Part shown: positions 12,789-12,792 of the stretch, in pieces | How the letters are laid out: each line of letters opens with the position of its first letter | Position numbering within the stretch: the stretch's first letter is position 1 | Source of the DNA: an uncultured Eubacteriales bacterium | GTDB taxonomy: Bacteria; Bacillota; Clostridia; Oscillospirales; Oscillospiraceae | Reading direction: 5' to 3' | DNA: 12,792 bases | Assembly (NCBI GenBank): GCA_900544295.1 | Contig: UQUO01000055.1 | Location: forward strand, 1 to 12,792 | The notes under the pieces: model-generated | What the model saw: only the letters and a program-made list of their open reading frames with translations | Database searches by the model: none | What the model was told of the DNA's origin: nothing | Made by a program: the position numbers and the translations under genes

Positions 12789-12792
12789 ACCC

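Overview
The window looks like chromosomal DNA of a high-GC, gut-type clostridial Firmicute, perhaps Oscillospiraceae-like. This is an inference from several things: strong AGGAGG-type ribosome binding sites, lipoprotein signal peptides, a RsiV-type anti-sigma factor, a LacI/CUT2 sugar operon, GC-rich genes with frequent ATA codons, and AT-rich promoter islands. No RNA gene, CRISPR array or replication origin was seen. Twelve genes are on the minus strand; one full gene (ZIP transporter) and one partial gene (transposase) are on the plus strand.

Left end (1-2819). The window opens inside the 3' end of an IS30-family transposase on the plus strand. The end of that IS lies in the 3' end of a RsiV-like anti-sigma gene, which now finishes in IS-derived codons. 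Reading right to left on the minus strand there is a tight four-gene operon: membrane-anchored SGNH hydrolase, DUF4358-type lipoprotein, ECF sigma factor, anti-sigma factor. An ECF-style promoter (AAC, 17 bases, CGTC) precedes the SGNH gene, suggesting that the sigma factor drives its own operon and an envelope-modification function.

Middle (2820-5089). A divergent promoter region leads rightward to a ZIP metal transporter. Convergent to it is a cyclase-family metallohydrolase with its own promoter, preceded by an RNA 2',3'-cyclic phosphodiesterase (thpR). A strong UUCG hairpin terminator separates these from the next operon.

Right (5090-12570). A LacI-regulated carbohydrate operon is read leftward: LacI regulator (own promoter and operator), then sugar-binding lipoprotein, ABC ATPase, ABC permease, nucleoside-hydrolase-like protein, D-allulose (D-psicose) 3-epimerase-like enzyme, and FGGY kinase resembling sedoheptulokinase. 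Three near-identical LacI-type operators are visible; one sits between the -35 and -10 of the operon promoter. The likely logic is import of a rare ketose or nucleoside-related sugar, optional glycosidic cleavage, C3 epimerisation and phosphorylation.

The same operon carries three apparent lesions. The binding protein and the nucleoside hydrolase each seem to lack about 85-90 internal residues in frame, and the ATPase gene has a one-base frameshift in an A6 run near its start. This is either real operon decay or an assembly problem.

Right end (12571-12792). This stretch is intergenic, with a terminator for a minus-strand gene outside the window and two adjacent perfect GC hairpins that look like a dispersed intergenic repeat.
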